From contig JAISNE010000062.1 of the NCBI GenBank assembly GCA_031276375.1, positions 1 to 5,381 on the forward strand: DNA of 5,381 nt, in the 5' to 3' direction. The notes beneath the pieces were generated by a model. It was given only the letters and a program-made list of their open reading frames with translations, did not search any database and was not told the DNA's origin. A program made the translations under genes and the position numbers. The stretch comes from Accumulibacter sp. (GTDB lineage: Bacteria; Pseudomonadota; Gammaproteobacteria; Burkholderiales; Rhodocyclaceae). Shown here one piece after another: positions 4,306 to 5,381 of the stretch; position 1 is the stretch's first letter; each line of letters opens with the position of its first letter.

Positions 4306-5381
4306 GTGGCCGATGCCGCCATCACCGAGGAAACCGTGGGCGGCAAGCGGCGGGTCGCGCTGTCCGGCGACTGGACGCTGACCGCGCTGCCGTCGCCGGT
4401 GGCGGCCTTGCGGGCGCGCCTCGCGGCGTGCGCGTCCGGCGATCCGCGCTGGGATCTGTCGGCCGTCGAGCGCCTGGACAGCGCGGGCGCGGTGATCCTG
4501 TGGCAGTCCTGGAGCCGCCGCTGGCCGGCCAGGCTCACGGCGGGCGAGGAGTTGCGCGCGATCCTGGCGCGGGCGGCGGCCGTGGCGCCGCGCCCGGCGG
4601 CGCCCCGCCGGTCGGCGTCGGCGCTGGACGGGGTGGCCGCGCTGGGGAGGCCGATCCTGTCGGCCGGGCGCAACGCGCGCGAACTGGTGACGCTGATCGG
4701 GCAACTGGCGCTCGATTCCGCCTATCTGTGCGCTCATCCCCAGGATATTCCGCTGAAGGAGTTTTCCGCGACGTTGTTCAAGAGCGGCGCGCAGGCGCTG
4801 CCGGTAACGGCGCTGGTCGGCTTTCTGATCGGCATCGTGCTGTCCTACCTGTCGTCCCTGCAACTGAAGATGTTCGGCGCGGACATCTTCATCGTCAATC
4901 TGCTCGGCATCAGCGTCATCCGCGAGCTTGGGCCGGTCATCGTCGCCGTGCTGGTCGCCGGCCGCTCGGGCTCGTCGATGACCGCCCAGATCGGGGTGAT
5001 GCGGGTGACCGAGGAGATCGACGCGCTGGCCACGATGGGCATTTCCCGGACGCTGCGCCTGGTCTTGCCGAAAGTGGCGGCGCTGGCCTGCGTCATGCCC
5101 TTGCTGGTCGTCTGGTGCGCCGCCGCCGGCATCGTCGGCGGCATGGTCTCGGCGAACCTGGAAATGGGTCTCTCCTATGGCTATTTCATCGACGTGCTGC
5201 CCAAGGCCGTGCCCGTGGCCAACCTGTGGATCGGCATCGGCAAGGGCTTCTGCTTCGGTCTGCTGATCGCCCTGATCGCCTGCCACTTCGGCCTCAAGGT
5301 GCGTCCGAACACGGAAAGCCTGTCGGCGCGGACGACTTCGTCGGTGGTCGCGGCGATCACCGTGGTGATCGTCGTCGACGC
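4306..5381 (+). CDS. MlaE-family ABC lipid transporter permease with N-terminal STAS domain, 3' end cut by window
   Basis: The frame opens at GTG 4306 (MADAAITEE…) and stays open to the window end: 358 whole codons plus two bases. STAS-MlaE fusions are about 370-380 residues, so some 10-20 residues are missing. Residues about 13-90 form a STAS (MlaB-like) domain with the ERLDSAG motif (56-61 core). An Ala/Pro/Arg-rich linker (about 88-106) follows. The permease domain (about 110 onward) has hydrophobic segments near 165-185, 195-218, 253-282, 303-328 and 345-end. It carries the signature RELGPVIVAVLVAGRSGSSM (206-225) and the coupling-helix segment MRVTEEIDALATMG (232-245). MlaE permeases sit in the inner membrane with an MlaF-type ATPase and an MCE protein, moving phospholipids or related lipids between the membranes. 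STAS regulation of the ATPase is built in here. The ATPase and MCE genes are presumably downstream, outside the window. The start is in doubt by a few codons at most. Confidence 0.9.
   Translation, partial: MADAAITEETVGGKRRVALSGDWTLTALPSPVAALRARLAACASGDPRWDLSAVERLDSAGAVILWQSWSRRWPARLTAGEELRAILARAAAVAPRPAAPRRSASALDGVAALGRPILSAGRNARELVTLIGQLALDSAYLCAHPQDIPLKEFSATLFKSGAQALPVTALVGFLIGIVLSYLSSLQLKMFGADIFIVNLLGISVIRELGPVIVAVLVAGRSGSSMTAQIGVMRVTEEIDALATMGISRTLRLVLPKVAALACVMPLLVVWCAAAGIVGGMVSANLEMGLSYGYFIDVLPKAVPVANLWIGIGKGFCFGLLIALIACHFGLKVRPNTESLSARTTSSVVAAITVVIVVD

Noticed and set aside
2769..4673. 634-residue minus-strand open frame
   Set aside because: It is the antisense shadow of ppx and the start of the permease, an effect of strong GC third-position bias. 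The Arg/Gln/His-rich text matches no family.
4144..5286. 380-residue minus-strand open frame
   Set aside because: It is the shadow of the ppx end and the STAS-MlaE gene. It is low-complexity His/Asp/Gln/Arg text, typical of antisense in GC-rich genes.
1..5381. CRISPR array, tRNA or rRNA gene, riboswitch
   Set aside because: No regularly spaced repeats, no cloverleaf-like tRNA sequence and no conserved RNA core could be recognised by eye on either strand.

Overview
The window looks like a piece of a GC-rich proteobacterial chromosome. The gene set (an exopolyphosphatase followed at once by a STAS-fused MlaE-type lipid permease, plus an IdnD-like dehydrogenase) and the codon use fit a betaproteobacterium, possibly of the Rhodocyclales. 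That placement is inferred from gene resemblance only, because there is no rRNA or other phylogenetic marker here.

Layout. Bases 1-390 hold the C-terminal third of a malate/L-lactate dehydrogenase-family (Ldh) oxidoreductase on the plus strand. It converges on a complete L-idonate 5-dehydrogenase-like zinc enzyme on the minus strand (533-1573). A tight palindrome (486-501) lies between the two. Bases 1574-1988 are non-coding: a strong Shine-Dalgarno and a perfect dyad upstream of the dehydrogenase, then a nested GC-rich inverted repeat (1805-1899), then an AT-rich stretch. That stretch leads into a damaged IS630-family insertion sequence (gene from 1989). Its transposase is split by a -1 frame change at a run of seven A and loses recognisable homology at about 2467, just after the first catalytic Asp. 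Bases 2468-2750 are GC-rich again, with no gene I can identify.

From 2751 a second conserved block starts: an extended -10 promoter candidate, a complete Ppx/GppA-family exopolyphosphatase (2793-4301), and only 4 bases later an MlaE-family ABC permease with an N-terminal STAS domain. The permease starts at GTG 4306 and runs off the window end about 10-20 residues short of its expected stop. The tight spacing suggests translational coupling. The ATPase and MCE-domain partners would be expected just beyond the window.

The two enzymes on the left suggest oxidation/reduction of hydroxy acids or sugar acids. The pair on the right links polyphosphate hydrolysis with outer-membrane lipid transport by position only. 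I see no clearly new system. The points most worth checking are the IS630 frameshift site, the nested palindromic repeat and the unassigned block between the IS remnant and ppx.
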